DNA from: an uncultured Opitutia bacterium
Lineage (GTDB): Bacteria; Verrucomicrobiota; Verrucomicrobiia; Opitutales; Opitutaceae
DNA length: 38,635 nucleotides
Direction of reading: 5' to 3'
Assembly: GCA_903830425.1 (NCBI GenBank)
Contig: CAIKTR010000167.1
Coordinates: forward strand, 1 to 38,635
Numbering within the stretch: the first letter of the stretch is position 1; every line of letters begins with the position of its first letter. Under the pieces are notes generated by a model. It made no database searches. It worked only from the letters and a program-made list of their open reading frames with translations, and was not told where the DNA came from. The position numbers were made by a program, and so were the translations under genes. Below, piece after piece: positions 16,465-23,478 of the stretch.

Positions 16465-17235
16465 ATGAAATCCCGCCGCGAGATCGTCGAAAACTGGCTG
16501 CCCCGCTACACCGGCGTGCCGCTCAGTGAGTTCGGCGAATACATCCTGCTCACCAACTTCGACCGCTACGTGAAGCTGTTCGCCCAGCAGCACCGCGTGC
16601 CGGTGCTGGGCAAGGACAAGCCCATGTCCAGCGCCACCGCCGGGGACATCACCATCATCAACTTCGGCATGGGCAGCGCCCTGGCCGCCACCGTGATGGA
16701 CCTGCTCAGCGCCATCAAGCCCAAGGCCGTGCTGTTCCTCGGCAAGTGCGGCGGCGTCAAGCACCGCGCCGAGCTGGGCGACCTCGTGCTGCCCATCGCC
16801 GCCATCCGGGGCGAGGGCACCAGCAACGACTATTTTCCGCCCGAGGTGCCCGCCCTGCCCTCGTTCGCCCTGCAGAAGGCCCTCTCCACCACCATCCGCG
16901 ACCACGCGCGCGACTACTGGACCGGCACCGTCTACACCACCAACCGCCGCGTCTGGGAGCACGACGAGGACTTCAAGAAGTACCTCAAGAAGATCCGCGT
17001 CCTCGCCATCGACATGGAGACCGCGACCATCTTCATGACCGGCTTCTACAACGAGATCCCCACCGGGGCCCTGCTGCTGGTGTCGGACCAGCCCATGACC
17101 CCCGAGGGCGTGAAAACCGCCCGGAGCGACGAGCAGATCGACGCGAGCTACGTCAACGACCACCTCCGCATCGGCATCAACTCGCTCAAGCAGCTCATCA
17201 ACAAGGGCGTCACCGTCAAACACCTGAAGTTCTAG
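16465..17235 (+). CDS. amn: AMP nucleosidase, short form
   Basis: Nucleoside-phosphorylase-fold hydrolase of 256 residues, predicted to cleave AMP to adenine and ribose-5-phosphate. Family features are the phosphate/ribose region TIINFGMGSALAATVMDLL and FLGKCGGVKHRAELGDLVLP. The ribose-binding glutamate segment is LAIDMETATIFMTGF, and the catalytic aspartate lies in LLLVSDQPMTPEG. It lacks the N-terminal domain of the E. coli Amn (about 480 residues) and matches the short AMN-like group found in Bacteroidetes and related phyla. The ATG at 16465 starts MKSRREIVENWLPRYTG. It is 79 bases after lipA and converges with the AraC gene 24 bases downstream. Another purine-nucleotide substrate is possible. 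Confidence 0.85.
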   Translation: MKSRREIVENWLPRYTGVPLSEFGEYILLTNFDRYVKLFAQQHRVPVLGKDKPMSSATAGDITIINFGMGSALAATVMDLLSAIKPKAVLFLGKCGGVKHRAELGDLVLPIAAIRGEGTSNDYFPPEVPALPSFALQKALSTTIRDHARDYWTGTVYTTNRRVWEHDEDFKKYLKKIRVLAIDMETATIFMTGFYNEIPTGALLLVSDQPMTPEGVKTARSDEQIDASYVNDHLRIGINSLKQLINKGVTVKHLKF

Positions 17236-17259
17236 GCCGGGCGGCGCCGGGCGCGCCCC

Positions 17260-18102
17260 TCAGCCCCGCACCGTGGGATAGGCCTGCAGCCGGTAGCGCC
17301 GCGGGCTCACGCCGAAGCGGCGGCGGAAGAGCGCATAGAAATGCGACAGGTTGGTCAGCCCGGTATCGAGGGCGATGTCCAGAATCGGGCGGGAGGTCTC
17401 GGCGAGCTGCCGCGCGCCGTACTCCATCCGCGCGGCGTTCACGATCTCGGTGGGGGTCTGGCCGCAGGCGCGCACCGCGGTGCGCGCCAGGTGCGACGGG
17501 CTCCGCCCCGCCAGCCGCGCGAGGGCCCGGGTGCCGCCGGCAAACTGCTCCGGACCCGCCAGCTCGCGCCGCGCCCGCGCCAGCCACTCCGGCAGGGGCC
17601 GCGCCCCGCCCCCCGCCGCCTGCAGCAGATGGGGCAGCTCCATCAGGAATCCGTCCAGCACCACGCGCGGCCGGCCCGGGGCGCCCAGCCGCCGCGCCCA
17701 GTGCTCCAGCCCCGCCTGCGCCCGCGCCTCCAGCGGCCAGGCCCGGTCGGCCGGCGACCGCTCGAACGCATCCGCCGCCCGCGAAAAATAACGTCGCCGC
17801 ACCGCCGCCCAGCTCCGGCTCGGAAACGCCAGGTTGAGGATCCGCAGCGGCGCGGCGTCCGAACCCGTCACGTGATGCCGGTCCGCCGGCCGGATGAGGA
17901 ACAGCTGCCCCGCCCGCAGCGGCGCCGTCCGGCCGTTGAGCCGGTGCTCCCCCCGGCCGCGGGTCACCCAGAACAGCTCGTGAAAATCGTGGTCGTGGTC
18001 GCCCACCGCGTTGTCCGCGGTCAGCTCCGTCTGCGCAAAATGATAGGCTTCGCCCGGACGCACAAAATCCGCGAGATGGAAGTGGAGGCAGGGGGGGGCC
18101 AT
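17260..18102 (-). CDS. AraC-family transcriptional regulator
   Basis: A 280-residue regulator. The N-terminal cupin-like domain shows HDHDFHELFWVTRGRGEHRL and GQLFLIRPADRHHVTG, typical of sugar- or metabolite-sensing AraC proteins. The C-terminal double helix-turn-helix covers LARLAGRSPSHLARTAVR and ILDIALDTGLTNLSHFYALF, ending GVSPRRYR. The ATG at 18100-18102 is used; a TTG six codons upstream is possible but unlikely. The gene is divergent from a PhyH oxygenase with only 72 bases between the starts. That spacer carries a direct repeat and an inverted repeat fitting AraC-type operators, so it probably controls both genes. The ligand is unknown. Confidence 0.88.
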   Translation of the reverse strand: MAPPCLHFHLADFVRPGEAYHFAQTELTADNAVGDHDHDFHELFWVTRGRGEHRLNGRTAPLRAGQLFLIRPADRHHVTGSDAAPLRILNLAFPSRSWAAVRRRYFSRAADAFERSPADRAWPLEARAQAGLEHWARRLGAPGRPRVVLDGFLMELPHLLQAAGGGARPLPEWLARARRELAGPEQFAGGTRALARLAGRSPSHLARTAVRACGQTPTEIVNAARMEYGARQLAETSRPILDIALDTGLTNLSHFYALFRRRFGVSPRRYRLQAYPTVRG

Positions 18103-18174
18103 GTAGGCAATATAACACAAGTTTGTGCGCTTTTATGGCAAGATTTACCCGTTCAAGGGTGATATAACATAACC
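18103..18174. promoter_or_regulatory. AraC/PhyH divergent control region with phased repeats
   Basis: This 72-base spacer is markedly AT-rich compared with its surroundings. Two near-identical elements, ATATAACACAA (18110-18120) and ATATAACATAA (18162-18172), lie in direct orientation 52 bases apart, close to five helical turns, one beside each start codon. An inverted repeat CACAA-GT-TTGTG spans 18116-18127. On the minus strand, TTGCCA followed after 18 bases by TGTTAT makes a possible promoter for the AraC gene, with the inverted repeat overlapping its spacer and -10. AraC proteins bind direct repeats and often loop DNA, so autoregulation and oxygenase control are plausible. Confidence 0.55.
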
Positions 18175-19005
18175 ATGGTCGCCCCTCCCTCCGCCCCCCC
18201 GCCCCGCCTCAGCCCCGCCGACGTCGCCCATTACGAGCGGGAGGGCTATCACGTCTTCCGCCAGCCGGTCTTCCCCCAGGCCAAGTTCGACGGCCTGAAG
18301 CACTGCTTCGAGGACATCCTCGGCCGCCTCGACACCGGCGTGCGGCCGGAGTCGATGGATGTCCCCCACTTCCAGTATCCCCAGCTCTTCGCCTGGCTCC
18401 TGGCCGACGAGGTCCTCGACCTGGTCCAGCCCATCCTCGGGCCGGACATCGCCCTGTTTTCCAGCCACTTCATCTGCAAGCCGCGCGGCAACGGCCAGCG
18501 CGTGCCGTGGCACGAGGACTCCCACTACTGGAAGACGATGATCGCGCCCATGGAGGTCGTGACCGTCTGGCTGGCGATCGACCCGTCGACCCTGCGCAAC
18601 GGCTGCATGCACGTCATCCCGCGGACCCACAACACCGGCAAGCTGGGCTTCTCCGACTACTACGACCTCCGGCCGGGCGAGGCCGTGTTCAACGACGAGA
18701 TCACCGCCGCGCAGCGCGACACCTCGCAGGCGCTCCCGATCGAGCTCGAGGCCAACCAGTGCAGCCTGCACGACGGCCGCATCATCCATGGCAGCGCGCC
18801 CAACACCAGCGACATCCGCCGCTGCGGCTACACCATGCGCTATGTCAGCACCAAGGTCCGGGCCAACCACGAGCTGATCGGCAAGTACCACCACCTCTAT
18901 CTGGCCCGCGGCCAGGATCAGGCCGGCAACGTCTACGGCGACTCCACCCGGGCGTATCCCGAGCTGGCCCGCTTCCGCGCGAAGCACGGCAAGAACGGCC
19001 ACTAA
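18175..19005 (+). CDS. Phytanoyl-CoA dioxygenase (PhyH) family protein
   Basis: A 276-residue putative Fe(II)/2-oxoglutarate oxygenase. The iron ligands are VPWHEDSHYW (His113, Asp115) and IIHGSAPNTS (His205). The co-substrate arginine is probably Arg216 in IRRCGYTMRY. The loop STLRNGCMHVIPRTHNTG is typical of bacterial PhyH proteins resembling ectoine-hydroxylase-type enzymes, but the substrate cannot be named. It is divergently transcribed from an AraC gene across a 72-base operator-like region, a classical arrangement for a substrate-inducible catabolic gene. No other catabolic gene follows; the next gene converges from the opposite strand. The ATG at 18175 lies only two bases after one of the repeat elements. 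Confidence 0.88.
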   Translation: MVAPPSAPPPRLSPADVAHYEREGYHVFRQPVFPQAKFDGLKHCFEDILGRLDTGVRPESMDVPHFQYPQLFAWLLADEVLDLVQPILGPDIALFSSHFICKPRGNGQRVPWHEDSHYWKTMIAPMEVVTVWLAIDPSTLRNGCMHVIPRTHNTGKLGFSDYYDLRPGEAVFNDEITAAQRDTSQALPIELEANQCSLHDGRIIHGSAPNTSDIRRCGYTMRYVSTKVRANHELIGKYHHLYLARGQDQAGNVYGDSTRAYPELARFRAKHGKNGH

Positions 19006-19078
19006 GCGCAGTTCATCCGGACCCGCCCGCATCCGGACCCGCGCTGGCGGCCCGCCTGGGGCTCCGTGGCCTCCGCGC

Positions 19079-19103
19079 CATTGTCACGTAATACGTGACA
19101 ATG
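19079..19103. repeat. Perfect 11-bp-arm palindrome between convergent genes
   Basis: CATTGTCACGT and its exact reverse complement ACGTGACAATG flank a three-base AAT centre. It lies in the 135-base gap between the PhyH stop (19005) and the stop of the minus-strand copper-related gene (19141). The arms are only about 45% GC in a region near 70%. No T-run follows on either strand, so it is not a standard intrinsic terminator. It could be a dimeric-regulator operator, a factor-assisted terminator stem or a remnant of a lost gene. Confidence 0.75.
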
Positions 19104-19140
19104 ACGGCGGGGCCAGAGGGGAACGCGGGCACGGGAGAGG

Positions 19141-20121
19141 TTACGGGACGACGTCGAACCAGAAGGGCACGAAGCGCTCGCGGCCCGCGAGGTTGACCTG
19201 GGCCCAGACGACGTAGGGGCCCGGCTGCGGGAGGGTGAGCTTGAAATTGAGCGCCGGCTGCGCCGGGTCCGGCGGATGCGCCAGGTCGGTTTCCCACGGG
19301 TGGAGGTGGGCAAAGCCGCTGCGGGCCTCATCAAAGGCCACGAGGTGGGCGAAGGCCCCCATCACCGGCTCCAGCGGCACGCGGCCGCCGTCGGCGCGCG
19401 AGACCAGCAGCTTCAGGTCCACGGGCTGCTTCGCCCGCACCGGCCGCACGCCGGGGACGAGGGCAAAACGAAAACCGTCCTGCTCCACCACCCCGGTGGG
19501 CTCGTGCCGCAGGACCAGGGAATAGGCGGGCGGCAGCCCCGCCCGCCCGACCGGCAGATCCGCCGCGGCGTAGAGCCCGCGCGCCGTCGCCACGGGGGTG
19601 AAATCCGCAAAGACCCGGTACCGGCCCTCGCGCCGGGGCGTGAAGGCGACGGTCCAGTCCCCCGGGCGGGCCCCCGGCTCGGGATGCACGTGCTGATAGT
19701 CCTCCAGCCACGGGTCCACGATCAGGAGGTGCAGCTTGCGCGTGTGCGTCACCAGCAGGTCCTCGGGGGCGATGGGCTTGCCGCTGGCGGTCCGGAGCGT
19801 GACGGTCAGCCGCGCCTCCCGGCCCGGGAGCAGCCCGACCGGACCGGCGCCCGCGGCCGGCGGGACGGGGACGAGGGTCAGGGTGACCGGGGAGGTCACC
19901 GTCACCACCGGGATGAACTGCGGGTTGAGCGGGTCGCAGAACTCGATCGAGTTCGCGCCGGTGGCGCGAAAATCCATGTGGCTCAGGTTGGTGCCGGTGG
20001 GCAGCCAGCGGAACCCCGCAAAGACGGCGAGCGCGCCGAGCGTGAGCAGCCCGATCTGGCGCCACTGGGCGCGGCCCAGCGGGGGTTGGCGGGCCTCCGG
20101 CGGCGGGACGGGATCCTTCAT
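19141..20121 (-). CDS. Membrane-anchored YtkA-like protein with two His-rich repeats
   Basis: A 326-residue protein with one N-terminal transmembrane anchor (about 22-40, QIGLLTLGALAVFAGFRWLP) and a large extracytoplasmic part. Two beta-sandwich-like modules share the pattern LHLLIVDPWLEDYQHVHPEPG...GRYRVFADFTP (about 129-176) and AHLVAFDEARSGFAHLHPW...GPYVVWAQVNLAG (C-terminal 70 residues). The QHVHP and AHLHP histidines could bind copper. YtkA-like and related cupredoxin-like proteins of this pattern are often found with copper or oxidase-assembly genes. Its start overlaps the SCO gene stop by four bases, so the two are co-translated. A role in copper delivery to the oxidase is inferred. 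The longer open frame upstream overlaps SCO and is not coding. Confidence 0.75.
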   Translation of the reverse strand: MKDPVPPPEARQPPLGRAQWRQIGLLTLGALAVFAGFRWLPTGTNLSHMDFRATGANSIEFCDPLNPQFIPVVTVTSPVTLTLVPVPPAAGAGPVGLLPGREARLTVTLRTASGKPIAPEDLLVTHTRKLHLLIVDPWLEDYQHVHPEPGARPGDWTVAFTPRREGRYRVFADFTPVATARGLYAAADLPVGRAGLPPAYSLVLRHEPTGVVEQDGFRFALVPGVRPVRAKQPVDLKLLVSRADGGRVPLEPVMGAFAHLVAFDEARSGFAHLHPWETDLAHPPDPAQPALNFKLTLPQPGPYVVWAQVNLAGRERFVPFWFDVVP

Positions 20122-21008
20122 TTTTTCATCTTCGCCACGAAGTCCCGGGGCTCCCACGCGCTGCCCTCGGCGCGGTGGATGATCCGGCCGTGTTCGTCGA
20201 TCAAGAGGGTGCTGAGGGTGTGCTTGAGGAGGTTGCCGTCGAAGGCGGCGATGACGCCGAACTGGGTCAGCAGGTCCTTGATCGCGCTCTCCGGCCCGGT
20301 GAGGAAGGAAAAGTTCGCCGTGTCGATGCCGCGGGTGGCGGCGTAGTCCTTGAGCACGGCGGGGGTGTCGTAGGCCGGATCGAGGGTGAGGGAAACCAGT
20401 TCCAGGTTGGGCACCCCGGCCTCGCGCGCGAGGCGCTGCACCGCCATCATCTTGAGCGTGGAGGCCGGGCACATGGTGGCGACCGGGCAGCGGGAAAAGA
20501 TGAAGTTGAGCATGACCTGGCGGCCGCGGAACCGCCCGCTGGCCACGACCCGACCCTCCTGGTCGTAGAGGGCGAAGTCCGGGATCTGCTCGCCGACCTC
20601 GCGGAAGGCGCCGCGGCCGCGGATCAGCGTGTCCTGGCGGAGCGCGGCGGCCTGCGCCGCGATCGCGGCGGCGGCGGGCCGGTCGTCCGGCCAGATCCGC
20701 TCGAGCCGCCAGTTGCCCTGGCCGCCGGGGACGAGGTCGGCGCGGAGCCGCTGGCCGGGCTTGAACGCCGCGACGTCGCTCGCCGCGACCCCGAACTCCA
20801 TGGTCATCGCCGGCATCAGCCCCGGGATCTCGTCGTGCTGCACCACCAGCACCTGGCGCGGGACGTCGACCGCGACGACCTCGCCGGTGAGCGGGTAGCG
20901 CCGCTCCGCCGGGGCCGCGGCGGGCGCGGCCGGGCGGTCCGCCGGACGGCAGCCGCCGGCGCCGAGCAGCGCGAGGGCGAACACGAGGGGCCGGGCGGGG
21001 AAATGCAT
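20118..21008 (-). CDS. CusF-like / SCO1-SenC fusion lipoprotein (oxidase copper chaperone)
   Basis: Predicted lipoprotein (lipobox LGAGGC, Cys20) of 296 residues. Residues about 38-105 match the copper-binding CusF_Ec domain (YPLTGEVVAVD...HDEIPGLMPAMTMEF, with the Met-rich MPAMTM). Residues about 135-296 are a SCO1/SenC thioredoxin fold with QVMLNFIFSRCPVATMC. The two cysteines (174, 180) are separated by five residues rather than the usual three (CxxxC). The distal copper histidine is His263 in LLKHTLSTLLID. SCO proteins deliver copper to or reduce the CuA site of cytochrome oxidase subunit II, whose gene is 3 kb away. The ATG at 21006-21008 gives a clear signal peptide; the frame upstream runs antisense to ctaA and is not coding. 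Confidence 0.88.
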   Translation of the reverse strand: MHFPARPLVFALALLGAGGCRPADRPAAPAAAPAERRYPLTGEVVAVDVPRQVLVVQHDEIPGLMPAMTMEFGVAASDVAAFKPGQRLRADLVPGGQGNWRLERIWPDDRPAAAAIAAQAAALRQDTLIRGRGAFREVGEQIPDFALYDQEGRVVASGRFRGRQVMLNFIFSRCPVATMCPASTLKMMAVQRLAREAGVPNLELVSLTLDPAYDTPAVLKDYAATRGIDTANFSFLTGPESAIKDLLTQFGVIAAFDGNLLKHTLSTLLIDEHGRIIHRAEGSAWEPRDFVAKMKK

Positions 21009-21093
21009 GGCCCTACGGATTCGCCGCCAGAAAATTTTGTCAAAGGGTTTGCGGACACCGGGAGAGCCGCTTCTGGTGCGGGTCGCACCGCTC
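21009..21093. promoter_or_regulatory. Divergent promoter region, SCO operon / ctaA operon
   Basis: 85 bases between divergent starts. It includes an AT-rich core (CCAGAAAATTTTGTCAAAGGG at about 21028-21048) with an AAAATTTT palindrome at 21032-21039. This is the likely site of back-to-back promoters for copper delivery and heme A synthesis. I cannot fix -35/-10 elements with confidence. Confidence 0.45.
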
Positions 21094-22077
21094 ATGACCA
21101 CACCCGCCGCCCCCGGCCGCCCGGCCACCCACCAGCCCGCCCTCGCCGTGTTCGCGGCGCTGAGCAGCGCGTGGGTCTTCCTGCTGGTGGTGCTGGGCGC
21201 GTTCACGACCAGCATTGGGGCGGGCATGGTGTTTGCGGACTGGCCCCTGTCCAACGGCTCCCTCAACCCCCGCGGCTGGCTGACGGACCTCGCGATGTTC
21301 GCCGAGCATTCGCACCGCCTGAGCGCGGGGGTGATGGGCACCCTCACCCTGGTGCTGGCGGGCTGGATCGTGCGGACCGAGCCGCGGGCCTGGCTGCGCC
21401 GCCTGGCCCTCGCGGCCGTCGGGCTGGTGCTGCTGCAGGCGCTGGTGGGCGGCCTGCGCGTGCTGCTCGACCACCTGCAGGTGCCGATGGTCGACACCAG
21501 CGTGGGCCGGCTGTTTGCCATGCTCCATGCGGTGCTGGCGCAGCTCTTCGTCTGCGCGCTGATCGCCGTGGCGGCCGCCTGCTCGCGGTCCTGGATTAAG
21601 GGGGGAGCGACCGCGGTCGGGCCGGCGGTGCGCCGCCTCGGGCTGGGGTGCTGCGCGCTGCTGTTCCTGCAGCTGGCAATCGCGGCGGTGATGCGCCACA
21701 GCTTTGCCGGGCTGGCGATCCCGACCTTTCCCGCCTCCAATTTCGAGGGCGGCCTGCTGCCCGCCGTCTGGAACTTCCGGATCGGGATCCATTTCGCGCA
21801 CCGGCTCATGGCGGTCGTGCTCTGCGGCGCGCTGCCGTGGTTTGTCTTCACCCTCCGCGGCGACCGCGGCGCGACCACCGCGATGCGCCTCGGCGCCAGC
21901 GGACTGCTGTTCCTGCTGGTAGGGCAGATCCTGCTCGGCGCCCAGATCATCTGGACCTACCGCGCCGCCTACGCCACGACCAGCCACGTGCTGGTCGGCG
22001 CGCTCACGCTCGCCACGACCTTCTGGCTGACCTGGCAGTCGCACCGCGACGGGCTGGAGACGCCCCCCGCCGCATGA
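21094..22077 (+). CDS. ctaA: Heme A synthase (COX15/CtaA)
   Basis: Inner-membrane enzyme that oxidises the heme O methyl group to the formyl of heme A for aa3/caa3 oxidases. The 327-residue protein has about eight transmembrane helices in two pseudo-repeats, each with a pair of histidines: EHSHRLSAG (His74 with Glu71 nearby) and MLHAVLAQ (His145), then HFAHRLMAV (His236) and TTSHVLVGA (His298). The start ATG at 21094 (MTTPAAPGRP) is chosen; an earlier ATG at 21007 would place 29 unrelated residues across the divergent promoter region. The stop overlaps the ctaB start (ATGA), so ctaA-ctaB-DUF420 form a coupled operon. Confidence 0.93.
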   Translation: MTTPAAPGRPATHQPALAVFAALSSAWVFLLVVLGAFTTSIGAGMVFADWPLSNGSLNPRGWLTDLAMFAEHSHRLSAGVMGTLTLVLAGWIVRTEPRAWLRRLALAAVGLVLLQALVGGLRVLLDHLQVPMVDTSVGRLFAMLHAVLAQLFVCALIAVAAACSRSWIKGGATAVGPAVRRLGLGCCALLFLQLAIAAVMRHSFAGLAIPTFPASNFEGGLLPAVWNFRIGIHFAHRLMAVVLCGALPWFVFTLRGDRGATTAMRLGASGLLFLLVGQILLGAQIIWTYRAAYATTSHVLVGALTLATTFWLTWQSHRDGLETPPAA

Positions 22078-22964
22078 ACCCCGATCCCCTCGTGGCGCCG
22101 CCGAAGCTGGGCGACTATGTCGAGCTGACGAAGCCGCGGCTCAGCCTGCTGTCGGTGCTGACCGCGCTGGTCGGGTATTATGCGTCGCGCCCGGAGCCCG
22201 ATGCCTGGAAGCTGGGGACGGTCCTGCTCGGCACCTCGCTGGCGGCCGGCGGGGTCGCCTCGCTGAACCAGTGGATGGAACGCGACACGGATGCGCAGAT
22301 GAAACGGACGGCGGACCGGCCGATCCCGGCGGGGAAGGTGCCGGACGGCTCGGCCTTCGTGCTGGGCATGCTGATGTGCATCGCCGCGCTGTTCCTGCTG
22401 TTCGCCCGGGTGAACCCGCTGGCGGCGCTCTTCACGCTGCTCACGATCCTCTCCTACCTGGGCTGGTACACGCCGGCGAAGCGGTGGTCGCGGTGGTCCA
22501 CGGAAATCGGCGCCCTCGCGGGGGCCTTTCCCCCGCTGATCGGCTGGGCGGCGGGCGAGGGCCGCGTGACCGCGCTCGGCTGGATTCTCTTCGGCCTGCT
22601 GTTTTTCTGGCAGGTGCCGCATTTCATGGCGGTGGCCTGGACCTACCGGCGGGACTATTCCGCGGTGCATTTCCCGATGCTGCCCGTGCTCGACGCCTCC
22701 GGCGTCTGGGTGGCCCGCTGGTCGTTCCTGAACACGCTGCTGCTGGTGGGCGTGAGCGTGCTGCCGACGGTGCTCGGGCTGGCCAGCCTCTATTACGCGG
22801 CCGCGGCCGCGGCCGCCGGCGCGTGGTTCCTCTGGCGCGCGGCGCGCTTTCTGCGGCCGGCCGGCCGCGACGCCGCGGCCCGGCAGCTCTTCCTCGCTTC
22901 CATCGGCTACCTGCCACTGGTGCTCATCGCCCTGGTGACGGACCGGCTGGTTTTCGTCCCATGA
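22074..22964 (+). CDS. ctaB: Protoheme IX farnesyltransferase (heme O synthase)
   Basis: UbiA-family prenyltransferase that adds farnesyl to protoheme to make heme O, the substrate of CtaA. The 296-residue product has about eight to nine membrane helices. The two Asp-rich prenyl-diphosphate/Mg2+ regions are visible: NQWMERDTDAQMKRTADRP (from residue 65) and YTPAKRWSRWSTEIGALAGA. FWQVPHFMAVAWTYRRDY is a heme O synthase signature absent from ubiquinone and menaquinone UbiA enzymes. It overlaps ctaA by four bases upstream and the DUF420 gene by four bases downstream. The open frame upstream of 22074 is the out-of-frame part of ctaA. Confidence 0.95.
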   Translation: MNPDPLVAPPKLGDYVELTKPRLSLLSVLTALVGYYASRPEPDAWKLGTVLLGTSLAAGGVASLNQWMERDTDAQMKRTADRPIPAGKVPDGSAFVLGMLMCIAALFLLFARVNPLAALFTLLTILSYLGWYTPAKRWSRWSTEIGALAGAFPPLIGWAAGEGRVTALGWILFGLLFFWQVPHFMAVAWTYRRDYSAVHFPMLPVLDASGVWVARWSFLNTLLLVGVSVLPTVLGLASLYYAAAAAAAGAWFLWRAARFLRPAGRDAAARQLFLASIGYLPLVLIALVTDRLVFVP

Positions 22965-23395
22965 CCCTGCACGACCTCCCCGCCCTCAACGCCTCCCTGA
23001 ACGCCCTCGCCACCGGACTGATCACGGCGGGCTTCATCCTGATCAAGACCGGCCGCCGGGAGGCGCACCGGAAGGCCATGACGGCCGCCATGGCGGTCTC
23101 AGCCGTTTTCCTTGTGAGCTACGTGACGCACAAGGTGCTGATGCACGGCGTGCACACCCCGTTTGGCGGCACGGGGTTCATCCGCCCGGTGTATTACACG
23201 ATGCTCCTGTCGCACATCGTGCTGGCGATCAGCATCGCCTACCTCGTGCCGCGGACCTTCCTGTTCGCGCTGCAAGGCGACCTCGTGCGCCACCGGGCGT
23301 GGGCCCGGTGGACCTTCCCGATCTGGTACTACGTGTCGGTCACCGGGGTGCTCGTCTACTGCTTCCTCTACCAGTGGTGGCCGGCGGCGGCCTGA
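22961..23395 (+). CDS. DUF420 membrane protein (CtaM-like)
   Basis: A 144-residue inner-membrane protein with four predicted helices (about 11-30, 41-62, 82-102, 119-138). Conserved features of DUF420 are HRKAMTAAMAVSAVFLVSYVTHK, a YYTMLLSHIVLAI segment with His, and RHRAWARWTFPIWYYVSVTGVLVY. Several membrane histidines resemble heme- or metal-handling positions. DUF420 proteins recur in heme A/cytochrome oxidase loci, and the related CtaM is needed for aa3 oxidase maturation in some Gram-positive bacteria. The start overlaps the ctaB stop (ATGA), so it is translated with the heme A pathway. The biochemical role is not established. Confidence 0.85.
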   Translation: MTLHDLPALNASLNALATGLITAGFILIKTGRREAHRKAMTAAMAVSAVFLVSYVTHKVLMHGVHTPFGGTGFIRPVYYTMLLSHIVLAISIAYLVPRTFLFALQGDLVRHRAWARWTFPIWYYVSVTGVLVYCFLYQWWPAAA

Positions 23396-23422
23396 CCGGC
23401 CGGGCAGGCGCCACCCGGCCGC

Positions 23423-23449
23423 AAAAAAGCCGGGCCCGCAGGCCCGGCT
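23423..23449 (-). terminator. Intrinsic terminator of the blue copper protein gene
   Basis: On the minus strand, GCCGGGCC-TGCG-GGCCCGGC forms a perfect 8-bp stem (9 with an extra A-T pair), followed directly by TTTTTT. It lies about 30 bases after the stop of the cupredoxin gene. On the plus strand there is no T-run, so it is directed to the leftward transcript. It is the clearest intrinsic terminator in the window. Confidence 0.85.
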
Positions 23450-23478
23450 GGAGGAAAACTCAGGGGCAGGCCCGCGGG

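Noticed and set aside
19079-19103. Palindrome as a classical intrinsic terminator
   Set aside because: No T-run follows on either strand, so I list it as a repeat of unknown role.
21009-21950. N-terminal extension of the SCO reading frame antisense to ctaA
   Set aside because: The extension has Ser/Arg/Pro-rich noise. A signal peptide with lipobox begins at the Met at 21008.
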